Positions 36,157-45,114 of a stretch of 64,000 nucleotides of DNA are shown here, piece after piece; within the stretch, counting starts at the first letter, position 1, and each line of letters opens with the position of its first letter. Below the pieces are notes generated by a model. It did not search any database and was not told where the DNA came from. It saw only the letters and a program-made list of their open reading frames with translations. The position numbers and the translations under genes are program-made. The DNA is taken from the NCBI GenBank assembly GCA_016185345.1, contig JACPNS010000021.1, positions 62,001 to 126,000 of the forward strand. Reading direction: 5' to 3'. Source of the DNA: Solirubrobacterales bacterium (lineage in GTDB: Bacteria; Actinomycetota; Thermoleophilia; Solirubrobacterales; JACPNS01).

Positions 36157-36561
36157 ATGGCTTTCTCATCACGATTTGGGCGCGCGAGCGCCGTCCACGA
36201 GGCCCCGGAAGTCTCCGAGCAGCCCACGGGTGAAGAGATCGTGATTGACGCCGAGGCGACAGAGGTCGCCGAGGCCCCGAGCAGCTCTCCGATTCGCCGT
36301 GCTTCTGCGGTGCCCGAGGCGACCGACACTCACGCGGTGAGCAAGCGGTCAGAGCGGGAAATTGCCGTTCGAAACGTGGCCGTTGCCACTGCCGGTGGCC
36401 TGGTCGCCGGTGCGGCAACGATCGCCGTGGCGGCCGTCGCGAAGTCCGCCGCCAAAAACGCCGCTGCGCCCACACCGGGCCTCTCGCGCCGACGCAAGAA
36501 GGACATCATGCAGTCGCAATCCTTCTTGGTTGACGTACATCTGCTCAAGCCCGGCCGCTAA
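36157..36561 (+). CDS. Hypothetical protein with acidic N-terminus and one membrane segment
   Basis: 134 residues. An acidic, Pro/Ser-rich N-terminal half contains a short internal repeat (GRASAVHEAPEV and RRASAVPEATDT). A hydrophobic stretch AVATAGGLVAGAATIAVAAVA follows basic residues, then a basic segment and the C-terminal motif SQSFLVDVHLLKPGR. No family recognised. It may be co-transcribed with the GNAT gene 46 bp upstream. A weak CCGC/GCGG hairpin with six T follows the stop. Confidence 0.6.
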   Translation: MAFSSRFGRASAVHEAPEVSEQPTGEEIVIDAEATEVAEAPSSSPIRRASAVPEATDTHAVSKRSEREIAVRNVAVATAGGLVAGAATIAVAAVAKSAAKNAAAPTPGLSRRRKKDIMQSQSFLVDVHLLKPGR

Positions 36562-36576
36562 ACGCAGCGCGGTTTT

Positions 36577-37866
36577 TTACTTCACCCGGCGCGTTGCGAT
36601 GCTGCGTGACGCCTTGCCGTCGGGGGACCAGCTGGTCACCGTGGTGCGAAGTCTTGCGCCCACGAGGATCTTTCCGATCGAGGTCAGCTTGACCGAGCGC
36701 TGACCCGCGAAGAGGGTGTAACCCGCGTAGGCGATCAGCTTCTTGCCAAAACGGATCTCGACGGTTCCTGCACACATCGCGGTGCCACTCGCGCGGCAGA
36801 CGACTGGCACGCGGAAGTAGCGACCCTTGCGAGTGATGGCTCCCTTGCCGAGTGTGGCTCGACGAGCGCGGATCGCCGGATCGACCAGCGAGTCGCTGCC
36901 GGCAGATCCGTCGCTCCCCGATGATCCAGTTGCGCCCGTCGCGCCGCCAGTTCCAGTCGCACCGGTGGCTCCGCCGTCACCGGTAGCTCCAGTGGGACCA
37001 TTGGCGGCCACGGCTGGTGTGGTGCTCGAAACGTTGTCGATGAAGTATCCGTAACCCATCAGCGCTGCGGAATCCCCGCCCGCGTCAAACGAAGTGCGAA
37101 AGAGCATCGAGTCGACCGTCGGCACTTCGCTCGGGACCTGGCGGAAGTAGTCCTCCCAGCTGTGCACGCCACTTGGCGGGGTCACGTCGTTGCCGTCGAT
37201 CCTGAGCGTCACGACGTCGTTGCTAGGGCCGTCCACGAAGACGAGTTTCATCGTGACGCGGTGGGGGACGCTGTTGTCAAGCGTTGTCACGGGATGCGTC
37301 GTGAATGCTGGGTCGCCTGCGTGGTAGTCGCTCCAAGACACCTCGATGCCGCTCGGCGTGTCCACAAATCGCAGATTCCCCATGCGCGCGCCATCGCCGC
37401 GGTCAGGGGCCACTGCGAGGAAGAGTCCCGGCTGGTGCACGCCCGGTTTCGCGCTCGCGATCGTGAATGATCCCTGGAACATGTTCTGGCGCTCACCGCC
37501 GGACTTTCCGAGCGACTCGGCGCCGGTCTCGCCGGCCTCGTTCGGCGTGGACGGGCTGAAGGTCTGGTTGCCGAAACCGCCGCTGAACTGCCCATTGCTG
37601 ATGCGTAGGGCGCGCTGACCGAAGGCGTTGCTGTAGGCGTAGGTAGGAGCAGGGATGACCGACGAGAGGTTCGTTACGAAGTGATCCAGGTACCCGCCGG
37701 CAGCGCCGGCGCTCTCCCAGCCGAGGACGTTGTCAATCGTCCCGGTCGAGTAGTTGGGCGCTTCGATCGAGGACGTGACCGTGTCTGCGCCCGCGAGGGT
37801 CGGAACGGCGAATATGGATACGAGCGCCGCAATGAGTGCAGCGCGGCCAACCTTGACACGAGTCAT
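36577..37866 (-). CDS. Secreted protein with jelly-roll-like domain and collagen-like linker
   Basis: 429 residues with a signal peptide (RAALIAALVSIFAVPTLAGA). The first 270 residues look like a beta-sandwich (LamG/concanavalin-like: SIEAPNYSTGTIDNVLGW, DNSVPHRVTMKLVF). Residues about 285-322 are Gly-X-X triplets (GPTGATGDGGATGATG), a collagen-like spacer. A C-terminal all-beta domain with a probable disulfide (VVCRASGTAMCAGTVEIRF) follows. A surface or cell-wall role is likely; the ligand is unknown. Confidence 0.7.
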   Translation of the reverse strand: MTRVKVGRAALIAALVSIFAVPTLAGADTVTSSIEAPNYSTGTIDNVLGWESAGAAGGYLDHFVTNLSSVIPAPTYAYSNAFGQRALRISNGQFSGGFGNQTFSPSTPNEAGETGAESLGKSGGERQNMFQGSFTIASAKPGVHQPGLFLAVAPDRGDGARMGNLRFVDTPSGIEVSWSDYHAGDPAFTTHPVTTLDNSVPHRVTMKLVFVDGPSNDVVTLRIDGNDVTPPSGVHSWEDYFRQVPSEVPTVDSMLFRTSFDAGGDSAALMGYGYFIDNVSSTTPAVAANGPTGATGDGGATGATGTGGATGATGSSGSDGSAGSDSLVDPAIRARRATLGKGAITRKGRYFRVPVVCRASGTAMCAGTVEIRFGKKLIAYAGYTLFAGQRSVKLTSIGKILVGARLRTTVTSWSPDGKASRSIATRRVK

Positions 37867-38013
37867 CGAAAAGGGTCCCTTTTATTCAGATGGAACGCCG
37901 ACCGGTGTCTGCCCCGGGACGGCGCGTTCACCAACTATCGGCAGCTACCCGCAGCCTCCTGAGGACCAAAAACCTGCAAATGAGCGTTGGCTGCGCGAGT
38001 ACTGGGTTCAGTA

Positions 38014-39096
38014 CTACTTCGTCGGCCCTGGTCCCGCGTCCGGCACCACGCCCGCCAGCAGATCATTCGTGATCGCGTCGGTATAAGTCGTGTCGCTCTT
38101 GCTGAGCTCGCCGTTGTCGCGCATCCACTTGCCGTAGGCGGCCCACTTCGCGGGGTCCTGCCAGCCAAAGGGGTTGTCGCCGATATTGGTCTGCGCGAGA
38201 ACCGGCAACGTGACCTTCAGGCTCGCCATGTTGAATTTGCGGTCGGCAGCAGTCTTCTCCAGGTCTGGGTACTTCGCGGCGATTGCGTTGAACGCTGCGG
38301 TCGGATCAGCTACCGCTTGCTCGGTGCCCTCCTGGAGCCCGGCGATGAAACGTCGGTAGGTTTCAACGCGCTCGCCATCCTTCAGGCGTTCGGTGTTTGC
38401 GATCAGCACGAGTTCGTCATAAGTCGGCGATCCTGCCTTGTCAACCGGGATGATGGTCGGCTTCAGCCCGGCCTGCCGGAGTTGCACGCCCTCGACATTC
38501 CAATAGCCGGTGATCGAGGCATCTACGCGCCCGGCGGCCAGCACCTTCGGCAGGTCGTAGCCGACGTCGATCTGCTTGACGCTTGTCGGTGCGACGCCGC
38601 TCTTCTCAAGGATCGTGTTCAGCGTGTTCGACGGGCCATCGCCAGAGACGCCGACGGTTTTGCCCTTCAGGCCCTTGATCGACCGGATCTTTGACTTCTT
38701 CAGCCACATCAACGAGTTGAGCGGGCGGTTGACAATCGCTGCGATCGATTTGATGCCCGCGCCCTTGTCCTGCGCCGCGAGCACGTAGCTGGCGTACGAG
38801 ATTCCGAGGTCCACGCGGCCTGCCTCGACCTGCTTGATCACGCCCGCAGGATCCGACGGCACCTTCGGGTCGACCACGAGCGCGCGCTTCTTGAATGCGC
38901 CCTTGGCGATGCCGGTGTAGATCCCGGCGTGGTTGGCGTTCGGCTGCCAGTCGAGCATCAGGTTGATCTGATCCGGGCGGACGTCATCGGGCGTAGTCGG
39001 TTCGGCCTTCTCGCCGCAGCCGACGATCACGACGGCAAGCGCTGCGATGGCGAGAATCGAGAGGACGCGAATCAGATGCTTTGTCGGACGGGTCAA
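38014..39096 (-). CDS. thiY: Thiamine-precursor ABC transporter, substrate-binding lipoprotein (ThiY/THI5-like)
   Basis: 360 residues from a TTG at 39096, chosen because GAGGAG sits at ideal distance just upstream; a start at 39153 would overlap the permease and add 19 polar residues before the signal. Lipobox region VVIVGCGEK, then INLMLDWQPNANHAGIYTGI, the hallmark of NMT1/THI5-like pyrimidine (HMP) binding proteins, and QVEAGRVDLGISYASYVL. It should bind a hydroxymethylpyrimidine or formylaminopyrimidine for thiamine synthesis. Last gene of a TPP-riboswitch operon. Confidence 0.87.
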   Translation of the reverse strand: MTRPTKHLIRVLSILAIAALAVVIVGCGEKAEPTTPDDVRPDQINLMLDWQPNANHAGIYTGIAKGAFKKRALVVDPKVPSDPAGVIKQVEAGRVDLGISYASYVLAAQDKGAGIKSIAAIVNRPLNSLMWLKKSKIRSIKGLKGKTVGVSGDGPSNTLNTILEKSGVAPTSVKQIDVGYDLPKVLAAGRVDASITGYWNVEGVQLRQAGLKPTIIPVDKAGSPTYDELVLIANTERLKDGERVETYRRFIAGLQEGTEQAVADPTAAFNAIAAKYPDLEKTAADRKFNMASLKVTLPVLAQTNIGDNPFGWQDPAKWAAYGKWMRDNGELSKSDTTYTDAITNDLLAGVVPDAGPGPTK

Positions 39097-39122
39097 GGGT
39101 TTCTCCTCAGGTGGTTGTGCGA

Positions 39123-39902
39123 TCAACGTTGATTTGCCGCGTGGCGTTCCCACGGAACGATGCGGCGTTCGAGCAGTGCGGTGAGGCCATAGAGCGCCAG
39201 CGAGCCGGCGGTGAGAATCAAGATTGCGGCGTAGACGCGGGACGTGTCAAACGTCGACGTCCCGCGGGCGATCAGGTAGCCGAGACCGGCGTCAGCTCCC
39301 GCGTACTCGGCGAAGACGGCTGCGATGAATGCCCAGGTGGCGGCGATACGGACTCCCCCGAGCAGCCGTGGCAGTGCGGCTGGGAATTCTGCGAGCCGGA
39401 GGATTCGCGCGCGTCCGGCTCCGAGCGAGCTCATCAGCTCGACGAGTTGGGGATCGGAGCTGCGCAGGCCGTCGAAAGTCCCGATCAGCACCGGGAAGAA
39501 GCAGGCGATTGCGACGATCAGGATCTTCGTCGAGAGGCCAAAGCCGAAGGCGATCACGAGCAGCGGTGCGAGCACCACTGTGGGAACTGCCTGGGATGCC
39601 ACTACGACAGGCAACGTCGCGTCGCGCAGAAAGGGGGAGTGGTGAAGGACGACGCCGAGCGCCACGCCGAACGCGCATGCGGCCGCAAGCCCGAGCAGCG
39701 CTTCGCGAGCGGTCACCCAGGTGGCGTCCCAGAGGATGTCGGTCTCGCTGGTCAGCGTGCGCGCGACGTCCCACGGCCCCGAGACAACGAGGCTGCTCAG
39801 TCCGCCGTAACGAACGAAGATTTCCCAGATCGCGATCAGCAGAACGAACGCGACTACCGGGCTGATCCACCGCATCAGGCGGCCGCGTGGCTGCTCTTTC
39901 AA
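39123..39902 (-). CDS. thiX: Thiamine-precursor ABC transporter, permease
   Basis: 259 residues, six hydrophobic segments, BPD-type permease (SsuC/TauC/ThiX group). The EAA loop appears as ELMSSLGAGRARILRLAEFP. Conserved PLLVIAFGFGLSTKI and FPVLIGTFDGLRSSDPQLVE match the family. It overlaps the ATPase gene by 4 bp. The substrate is inferred from the riboswitch and the binding protein. Confidence 0.88.
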   Translation of the reverse strand: MKEQPRGRLMRWISPVVAFVLLIAIWEIFVRYGGLSSLVVSGPWDVARTLTSETDILWDATWVTAREALLGLAAACAFGVALGVVLHHSPFLRDATLPVVVASQAVPTVVLAPLLVIAFGFGLSTKILIVAIACFFPVLIGTFDGLRSSDPQLVELMSSLGAGRARILRLAEFPAALPRLLGGVRIAATWAFIAAVFAEYAGADAGLGYLIARGTSTFDTSRVYAAILILTAGSLALYGLTALLERRIVPWERHAANQR

Positions 39903-40708
39903 GAGAGCGCCTCCAGGGCTTCGGCCTTGAGCCCTGCGAATTCGAGCGACGTCACCCAGTCGGTGCGACTCGTCTCGAGTGGGCGCCTCACGATGATCTC
40001 TGCGGCGATGCGGCCGGGTCGCGGCGTGACGATGACCATGCGATCGGCGAGAGTCAGCGCCTCTTCAACGTCGTGGGTCACGAGCAGCAGCGTGCGCGGT
40101 TCGCTGGCGAGCGCTTCGAGCAGCCACTCCTGCATCTGCGCGCGGGTGATCGAATCGAGCGCGCCGAAGGGTTCGTCCAGTGCCAGCAGTGGGCGACCGG
40201 TCAAAACGGTGCGCAAAAATGCGACTCGCTGGCGCATGCCTCCCGAGAGCTGCCAGGTGCGCGAGTTCTCAAACGACTCGAGGCCGAAGCGCTCGAACAG
40301 CGGCGCCGCGCGGCGGGCAGCCTCGGCCGAGGAAACGCCCTGAGCCTCGAGCGCCAAGGCCGCGTTTCGTAGCGCGCTGCGCCAGGGCACGAGCAGATCA
40401 CGCTGCGGCATGAGCGCGACGGGTTCATCGACGGTGACCGTTCCGGAGGTCGGCTCGATCAGGCCGGCGGTGAGAGCCAGAAGACTCGACTTGCCGCAAC
40501 CGGATGGACCGACCACGGCAACGTGCTCGCCGCTCAACACGCTGAGCGAGAAGTCGTCGAGCGCGACGGTGGACTTGCTGCGCGAGCCGTAGGTGAGCCC
40601 AACCGCGTCGAAACGCACGGCCTTCGCCGACTGCGTGGGTGCCGTGAATGGGGCCGGTCGCTGCGCCGGTGCAACGACTGCCATCGGGGATGGCTCTGGC
40701 AAATCCAT
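39899..40708 (-). CDS. thiZ: Thiamine-precursor ABC transporter, ATPase
   Basis: 269 residues. Walker A GPSGCGKSS, signature LSGGMRQRVAFLRTVL, Walker B LLALDEPFGALD, switch LLVTHDVEEAL. Preceded by about 30 Pro/Ala-rich residues (VVAPAQRPAPFTAPTQSAKA). It is the first gene behind the TPP riboswitch, whose 3' helix overlaps its ribosome-binding site (AAGGA). Confidence 0.9.
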   Translation of the reverse strand: MDLPEPSPMAVVAPAQRPAPFTAPTQSAKAVRFDAVGLTYGSRSKSTVALDDFSLSVLSGEHVAVVGPSGCGKSSLLALTAGLIEPTSGTVTVDEPVALMPQRDLLVPWRSALRNAALALEAQGVSSAEAARRAAPLFERFGLESFENSRTWQLSGGMRQRVAFLRTVLTGRPLLALDEPFGALDSITRAQMQEWLLEALASEPRTLLLVTHDVEEALTLADRMVIVTPRPGRIAAEIIVRRPLETSRTDWVTSLEFAGLKAEALEALS

Positions 40709-40712
40709 ACTG

Positions 40713-40824
40713 CTGCTTCCTTCGCGGGAATTACCCCACAGGTTCTAAGGGTCCGTGACGGCCGCAGTCAAATGCACTGCGAATCCACGATCTCAGCCCG
40801 CTTTGCTGCGAGCTCCCCTGACAA
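40713..40824 (-). promoter_or_regulatory. TPP riboswitch (THI element)
   Basis: Read on the minus strand, the conserved blocks appear in order: CAGGGGAGC (P1/P2), GGGCTGAGAT (pyrimidine-sensor core), a P3 hairpin CGCAGT...ACTGCG, then ACCCTTAGAACCTG and GGGTAATTCCCGCGAAGGAAGC (pyrophosphate-sensor helices). It ends 4 bp before the thiZ ATG, so it probably hides the ribosome site when TPP is bound. Confidence 0.93.
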
Positions 40825-40962
40825 CGGGTAGTGCTCTTGCCAGTCTACAAAAGATCCAGAACACTCTCGATGGGCCACGAAGCGATGGCGCTCTACACCG
40901 AAACCCGGTCAGTGTGTGCTCAGCGCTGAGACTTCAGTTGATCTGCGTCGGACGATGAGAGC

Positions 40963-42426
40963 TCATCGACCGCGGACGGCGGTGAGTTCGCGGACGAAAT
41001 CCTCGAGCTGCTTGCTGGTCCAGCACTCGAACACGCCGTCGCAGAATTGCTCATACACGCCGATCACGGAGTCGCCGTAGTTCCAATAGAGCCGCGGCTC
41101 CGGGTTGAGCCAGAAATTCCGCCCGGCCTTCTCGGAGATCCTGCCGAACAGGTCTGCGCGCGGCTCACGGCCGTTGGTACGCGCGTCGCCGAGGACGATC
41201 ACGGTCGATCGCGGATCGAGGTCGGCGGCGACCTGGTCGTAGAAGTCAACCCAGACGCGCCCGTAGTCGGTGTAGCCCGAGATGTCGGCGACGCCGGCGG
41301 TGTTCGAAATCTTCTCGGATGCCGCCTTGAACGAGCGCTCGTGCTCGAACACGTCGGTGACTTCAGCAACGCGTTCGATGAAGACAAAGGTGCGCAGGCG
41401 TTTGAAGCTGTCGTGCAGCGCGTGCAGGATCGAGAGGAAGAAGACGCTGGCGCTCGTCACACTCGTTGATACGTCGCAGAGCACGTAGAGCTCGGGCCGG
41501 CGCGGCCGGCGCGGCCGGTAACGGAGATCCAGCGGAACGCCGCCGGTCTCGAGCGACGCGCGCATCGTGCCGCGGACGTCAATCGGCCCGCTGCGTTCGT
41601 GGCCGCGGGTTTCAAGGCCTTGTGTTGCCATCGCTCGCTTGAGCATTTTCACGGACCTGTGCACTGCCGCGAGGTCCTGTGTGCCGCTCGAGGGCAGCGC
41701 GCGATTCAGCTCGTTGAGCGGCCGCGCGGTCGGCAGGTTGCCGGTCTCGAAGATCATCCGTGCTTCGAGCTCGCGCCGCACGTGCTGCTCGAATTTCTGC
41801 AGTTGCTTGCGCAGATCCTCGCCCTCTGCGCCAGGCGGCAGGTCCTGCGAGCGCAGCTCAAGCTGACGCCGAACGCGCTGCACGTCAACGCCGATCACGC
41901 CGCTGCTCGCTCCGCCGGCGAGCGTCATGATCGCCAGCCTTGCGAGGTCTCTCAGCGTGTCGTCGTTGCCGTTTTCGAGCGCTTCCATGATCGCTTCACG
42001 CAGCGCGTCAACATCGATCTGGGCGTCGCCCTCGCCGCTCCCTTCGCCCTGCTGTTCGTCGTACTCGCCCTGGCGAGGCGCACCGTCGGTGTGCTTGTTG
42101 ACCTGCTCGCCACTCGCGTGCTCGCGAGCTGCCTCGGCCTCGGTCGCACGGAAGAAATATCGATCAAAGACCGCGGCGAAGAGCGTGCGGTCCTCTTGAG
42201 ACTTGGCGATGGTTGTAGACATCGCCTCGCGGAATGCGGCGCGATCGGTCCAGTCAACGGCTCCCAGCGCGTCAAAGGCATCGAGCAGTTCCGACGTGCC
42301 AACCGCCATGCCCTCATCGCGCAGCTCGCGCGCGAAGTCAACCACCAGCGGGCCAACGCCCCCCGAGGTGCTTTCGCTCGGACCGCCGGTCGTGAACCGC
42401 GCCCACGCGGGTACGCCGGGGTTCAC
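40963..42426 (-). CDS. VWA-domain protein, CoxE-like
   Basis: 487 residues. The C-terminal von Willebrand A domain shows the MIDAS motif CDVSTSVTSASVFFLSIL (DxSxS) and VIVLGDARTNGREPRADLF. The N-terminal part (VDFARELRDEGMAVGTSELL, FDRYFFRATE) is typical of the CoxE/YehP group, with an acidic Gln/Glu-rich linker after it. It starts 9 bp after the MoxR ATPase. Such MoxR-VWA pairs act as chaperone/insertase units that mature metal or cofactor enzymes. Here the PQQ-dehydrogenase-like protein upstream is a possible client. Confidence 0.88.
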   Translation of the reverse strand: MNPGVPAWARFTTGGPSESTSGGVGPLVVDFARELRDEGMAVGTSELLDAFDALGAVDWTDRAAFREAMSTTIAKSQEDRTLFAAVFDRYFFRATEAEAAREHASGEQVNKHTDGAPRQGEYDEQQGEGSGEGDAQIDVDALREAIMEALENGNDDTLRDLARLAIMTLAGGASSGVIGVDVQRVRRQLELRSQDLPPGAEGEDLRKQLQKFEQHVRRELEARMIFETGNLPTARPLNELNRALPSSGTQDLAAVHRSVKMLKRAMATQGLETRGHERSGPIDVRGTMRASLETGGVPLDLRYRPRRPRRPELYVLCDVSTSVTSASVFFLSILHALHDSFKRLRTFVFIERVAEVTDVFEHERSFKAASEKISNTAGVADISGYTDYGRVWVDFYDQVAADLDPRSTVIVLGDARTNGREPRADLFGRISEKAGRNFWLNPEPRLYWNYGDSVIGVYEQFCDGVFECWTSKQLEDFVRELTAVRGR

Positions 42427-42435
42427 GCGAAGCCC

Positions 42436-43383
42436 TTAAGCCGTCCGCGGGCCGGTGATCGTGGCCGGCGACTTGTCGAGCTTGAGCCCGACGCGCTCGG
42501 CGACGAGATCCAAGTCCGTGCGGTGCTTGACGATGATGCTCATCGTGTCCTCGAAGGTCTTGCGGTCGATCCGATCGGCACCGAGCAGCAAGAGCGTTCG
42601 CGCCCAGTCAATCGACTCGCTGATGCTCGGCGGCTTCTTCACGTCGAGCTCGCGAACCATGCGAATGACTTGAACCAGGCGGGTGACGATCTTCTCATCG
42701 AGGTCCGGCACGTGCATGCGAACAATCTCGATCTCGCGCTCGTTCTCTGGGTAGTCGAGCCAGAGGTAGAGGCAGCGCCGCTTGAGCGCCTCGGTCAGCT
42801 CACGGGAGTCATTGCTGGTCAGCAGCACGATCGGGTGGGTGGTTGCTTCCACGACACCCAGCTCGGGGATCGAGACCTGGAAGTCAGAGAGGATCTCGAG
42901 CAGCAGCGCCTCGAACTCGTGGTCGGTCTTGTCGATCTCGTCGATCAGCAGGACGACCGGCTCGGGCGAGGCGATCGCCTGGAGCAGCGGGCGGGTAAGG
43001 AGAAACTCCTCGGAAAAGATGTTGTCCTGCACTGAGTCCCAGGAGCCGCCCTCGGCCTCGACCGCGGCACCGCTCTGAATCCGCAGCAGTTGCTTCTTGT
43101 AGTTCCACTCGTAGAGGGCCTTCGCCTCGTCGACGCCCTCGTAACACTGCAGGCGGATCAGCTCGCGGCCGGTGAAGCGGGCGAGCGCCTTGGCGAGTTC
43201 GGTCTTGCCGACGCCAGCGGGACCTTCGACGAGCACCGGTTTGCCGAGCTTTACGGCCAGGTAGCTGACCAAAGACGTCGTTTCGTCGGGTAGGTATCCG
43301 ACCGAGTGAAGGCCCGCGCCGACGGCCTCGGGTGAGCTGAGCTCGACCGCGTCGTCGGCACCAGGGCTGGGGTAAATAGCCAT
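42436..43383 (-). CDS. MoxR-family AAA+ ATPase
   Basis: 315 residues from the ATG at 43383; an upstream in-frame start would add 39 non-family residues. Walker A GPAGVGKTELAKALA, Walker B PVVLLIDEIDKTD, sensor 1 ILLTSND-like VLLTSNDSRELTEALKRRCL with the arginine finger. The N-terminal pattern and length are those of CoxD/MoxR ATPases. It is paired with the VWA gene 9 bp downstream. Confidence 0.92.
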   Translation of the reverse strand: MAIYPSPGADDAVELSSPEAVGAGLHSVGYLPDETTSLVSYLAVKLGKPVLVEGPAGVGKTELAKALARFTGRELIRLQCYEGVDEAKALYEWNYKKQLLRIQSGAAVEAEGGSWDSVQDNIFSEEFLLTRPLLQAIASPEPVVLLIDEIDKTDHEFEALLLEILSDFQVSIPELGVVEATTHPIVLLTSNDSRELTEALKRRCLYLWLDYPENEREIEIVRMHVPDLDEKIVTRLVQVIRMVRELDVKKPPSISESIDWARTLLLLGADRIDRKTFEDTMSIIVKHRTDLDLVAERVGLKLDKSPATITGPRTA

Positions 43384-43418
43384 CAGCCGATGGTATCCCT
43401 GTGCTTGAGTGGGTTGGA

Positions 43419-43862
43419 TCAGGCCGCGTAGTCGTGCTCGTACCAGCGCGGACCTTCGTTCCAGCGGATGATCATCCCCGCCAGAAAGAGCGCCACGCAA
43501 CCGAGAACGATGATGATCTGGCTACGCGCTTCGGCGCCATCGAAGAATGTGTTCCCGAGCGCGATCACGGCCACCCAGAGTCCGCCGACCGCCAGCAGTG
43601 TCCCGTCGGCAAACGGACTCGCGAACTGCTCAGACTCCACGTACCGGGCGATCATGCGCAGGCAGGCGACGGCGACGAGCAACTGCGCCGACTCGATCCA
43701 ACCGAAGTCCGGAAAGCTCAGTACCGAGCCGATCATCACGATCACCGCGCCGGCAAGCGCCAGGCGCCGCCAGCTGTCGAGCTGGCGGAAGTGCGTGAAC
43801 GGCAGCAGGAGGATGCGCAGTCCGCGTTCGTGTTCAGGTCGCTTCTCGGGCTCTGGGCTCAT
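43419..43862 (-). CDS. Membrane protein, unknown function
   Basis: 147 residues with four hydrophobic segments (LALAGAVIVMIGSVLSF, QLLVAVACLRMIARYV, LLAVGGLWVAVIAL, IIIVLGCVALFLAGMII) and a polar, charged N-terminus. No family recognised. It lies 35 bp before moxR and 14 bp after the PQQ-dehydrogenase-like gene, so it is probably part of the same operon. Confidence 0.6.
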   Translation of the reverse strand: MSPEPEKRPEHERGLRILLLPFTHFRQLDSWRRLALAGAVIVMIGSVLSFPDFGWIESAQLLVAVACLRMIARYVESEQFASPFADGTLLAVGGLWVAVIALGNTFFDGAEARSQIIIVLGCVALFLAGMIIRWNEGPRWYEHDYAA

Positions 43863-43876
43863 GCGCGCATCGTCGA

Positions 43877-45070
43877 TCAGGTGCCGGGTAGCGCCAGTCG
43901 CGAAATCTTTGAGCCGCTACTCATGTAGAGGTAGCGACCATTGGCGACCAGGTCCCAGCCGGTGCGACCCCTGGCGGTCGAAATCTTGCTCCGCTTTCGC
44001 GATTTGATGTCGTACTGCACAAGTGAGCTCTCGGCGAAGAGGCCATAGAAGACGTCGTTGCGCCATGACCCTGCCTGTTTGGACTTCGGGATCGCGACTC
44101 CAGAAGGCGTGCCGGCGAGCTTGAGGATCGGCGCGCCGTCACCGGCCCCCGAGCAGTCCGTGCGCGGTGGCTCCCAGCCGTAGTTAACGCCGGCTTTAAC
44201 CAGGTTGATCTCATCGCAGGAGTCGCCGGCCTCGGCCACCCACATGCGGCCGGCGCGGTCCCAGTCGAACGAGTATGGATTGCGCAGACCGCAGGCGAAG
44301 ATCCGCCCGTCCTCAATCTTGCGCCCAGAGGAGTTGTCGGCGTTGCCGCACGTCGTCGGGTTGCCGGTCGCGCCCTTGTTCGTACTGCTCGGGTCGAGAC
44401 GCAGAATCTTGCCGAAGGGAACCGAGAGGTTCTGAGCGCGTCCCGGTCCACTGGCGGGATCGTCGTTCTCGCCGAGGTCGCCGAGGCCGAGGTAAAGCGC
44501 GCCGTCGGGTCCGAAGTGGAGTCCGCCACCCACGTGGTTTGGGGCATCGGACGGGTGGCCGCTGGAAAAAATCAGTCTGTCGGCCTTTAGCCTCGAGCCC
44601 GAAGGCTTGAAGCGCCAGATGCAGTGCGCGTTGATCTCACCGCTGCTGGATGCGTTGGTCGGATCGGGGCAGCCATTGCGTGAGGTTGTGTAGTACGCAA
44701 AGACGTTGCCCTTGCTGTCTCCAGCGAGACCAAGCAGGCCCGGCTCGCCGCCGCCCGCAACGCCAAGCGTCGCAAGCGTGGTCTTCTTGCCACGCGCGAG
44801 GCGCATGATCCTGCCGTTGTCCTTCTCGGCGTACATCAGGCGACCCTTGTTGTCGAACGCGAGTCCAACCGCTGCGTTGAGTCCGCTGGCGTAGGTCGTG
44901 GCCTTCGCTGCCGCGATGGTGGCCGGCGCGCTTGAAGGCGCGGCGACCGATTCGCTGGCGTTGCCATTCGAGCAGGCCCAGAGTGCGATGGCAGCAAGCA
45001 CGACAAGTGCGCCGCCCAGAGCCTTGCGGCCACGATCGATCGAATGGAGTCTTGTCAGTTTCAGATTCAT
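43877..45070 (-). CDS. PQQ-dependent sugar dehydrogenase-like lipoprotein (glucose/sorbosone dehydrogenase family)
   Basis: 397 residues from the ATG at 45070; an ATG seven codons upstream is possible. Basic N-terminus and lipoprotein-like signal (ALVVLAAIALWACSNG). Beta-propeller family marks: GLAFDNKGRLMYAEKDNGRI, NHVGGGLHFGPDGALYLGLG (catalytic-site His), LSVPFGKILRLDPSS, CGLRNPYSFDWDRAGRMWVA, AGVNYGWEPPRTD. It should oxidise a sugar or alcohol outside the membrane with PQQ or work as a structural propeller; the family contains both. A decayed second copy lies upstream. Confidence 0.85.
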   Translation of the reverse strand: MNLKLTRLHSIDRGRKALGGALVVLAAIALWACSNGNASESVAAPSSAPATIAAAKATTYASGLNAAVGLAFDNKGRLMYAEKDNGRIMRLARGKKTTLATLGVAGGGEPGLLGLAGDSKGNVFAYYTTSRNGCPDPTNASSSGEINAHCIWRFKPSGSRLKADRLIFSSGHPSDAPNHVGGGLHFGPDGALYLGLGDLGENDDPASGPGRAQNLSVPFGKILRLDPSSTNKGATGNPTTCGNADNSSGRKIEDGRIFACGLRNPYSFDWDRAGRMWVAEAGDSCDEINLVKAGVNYGWEPPRTDCSGAGDGAPILKLAGTPSGVAIPKSKQAGSWRNDVFYGLFAESSLVQYDIKSRKRSKISTARGRTGWDLVANGRYLYMSSGSKISRLALPGT

Positions 45071-45114
45071 GATCACCGCAGGTTGAGGCACGAAATCTCA
45101 TCGCCGTTTGCCAT

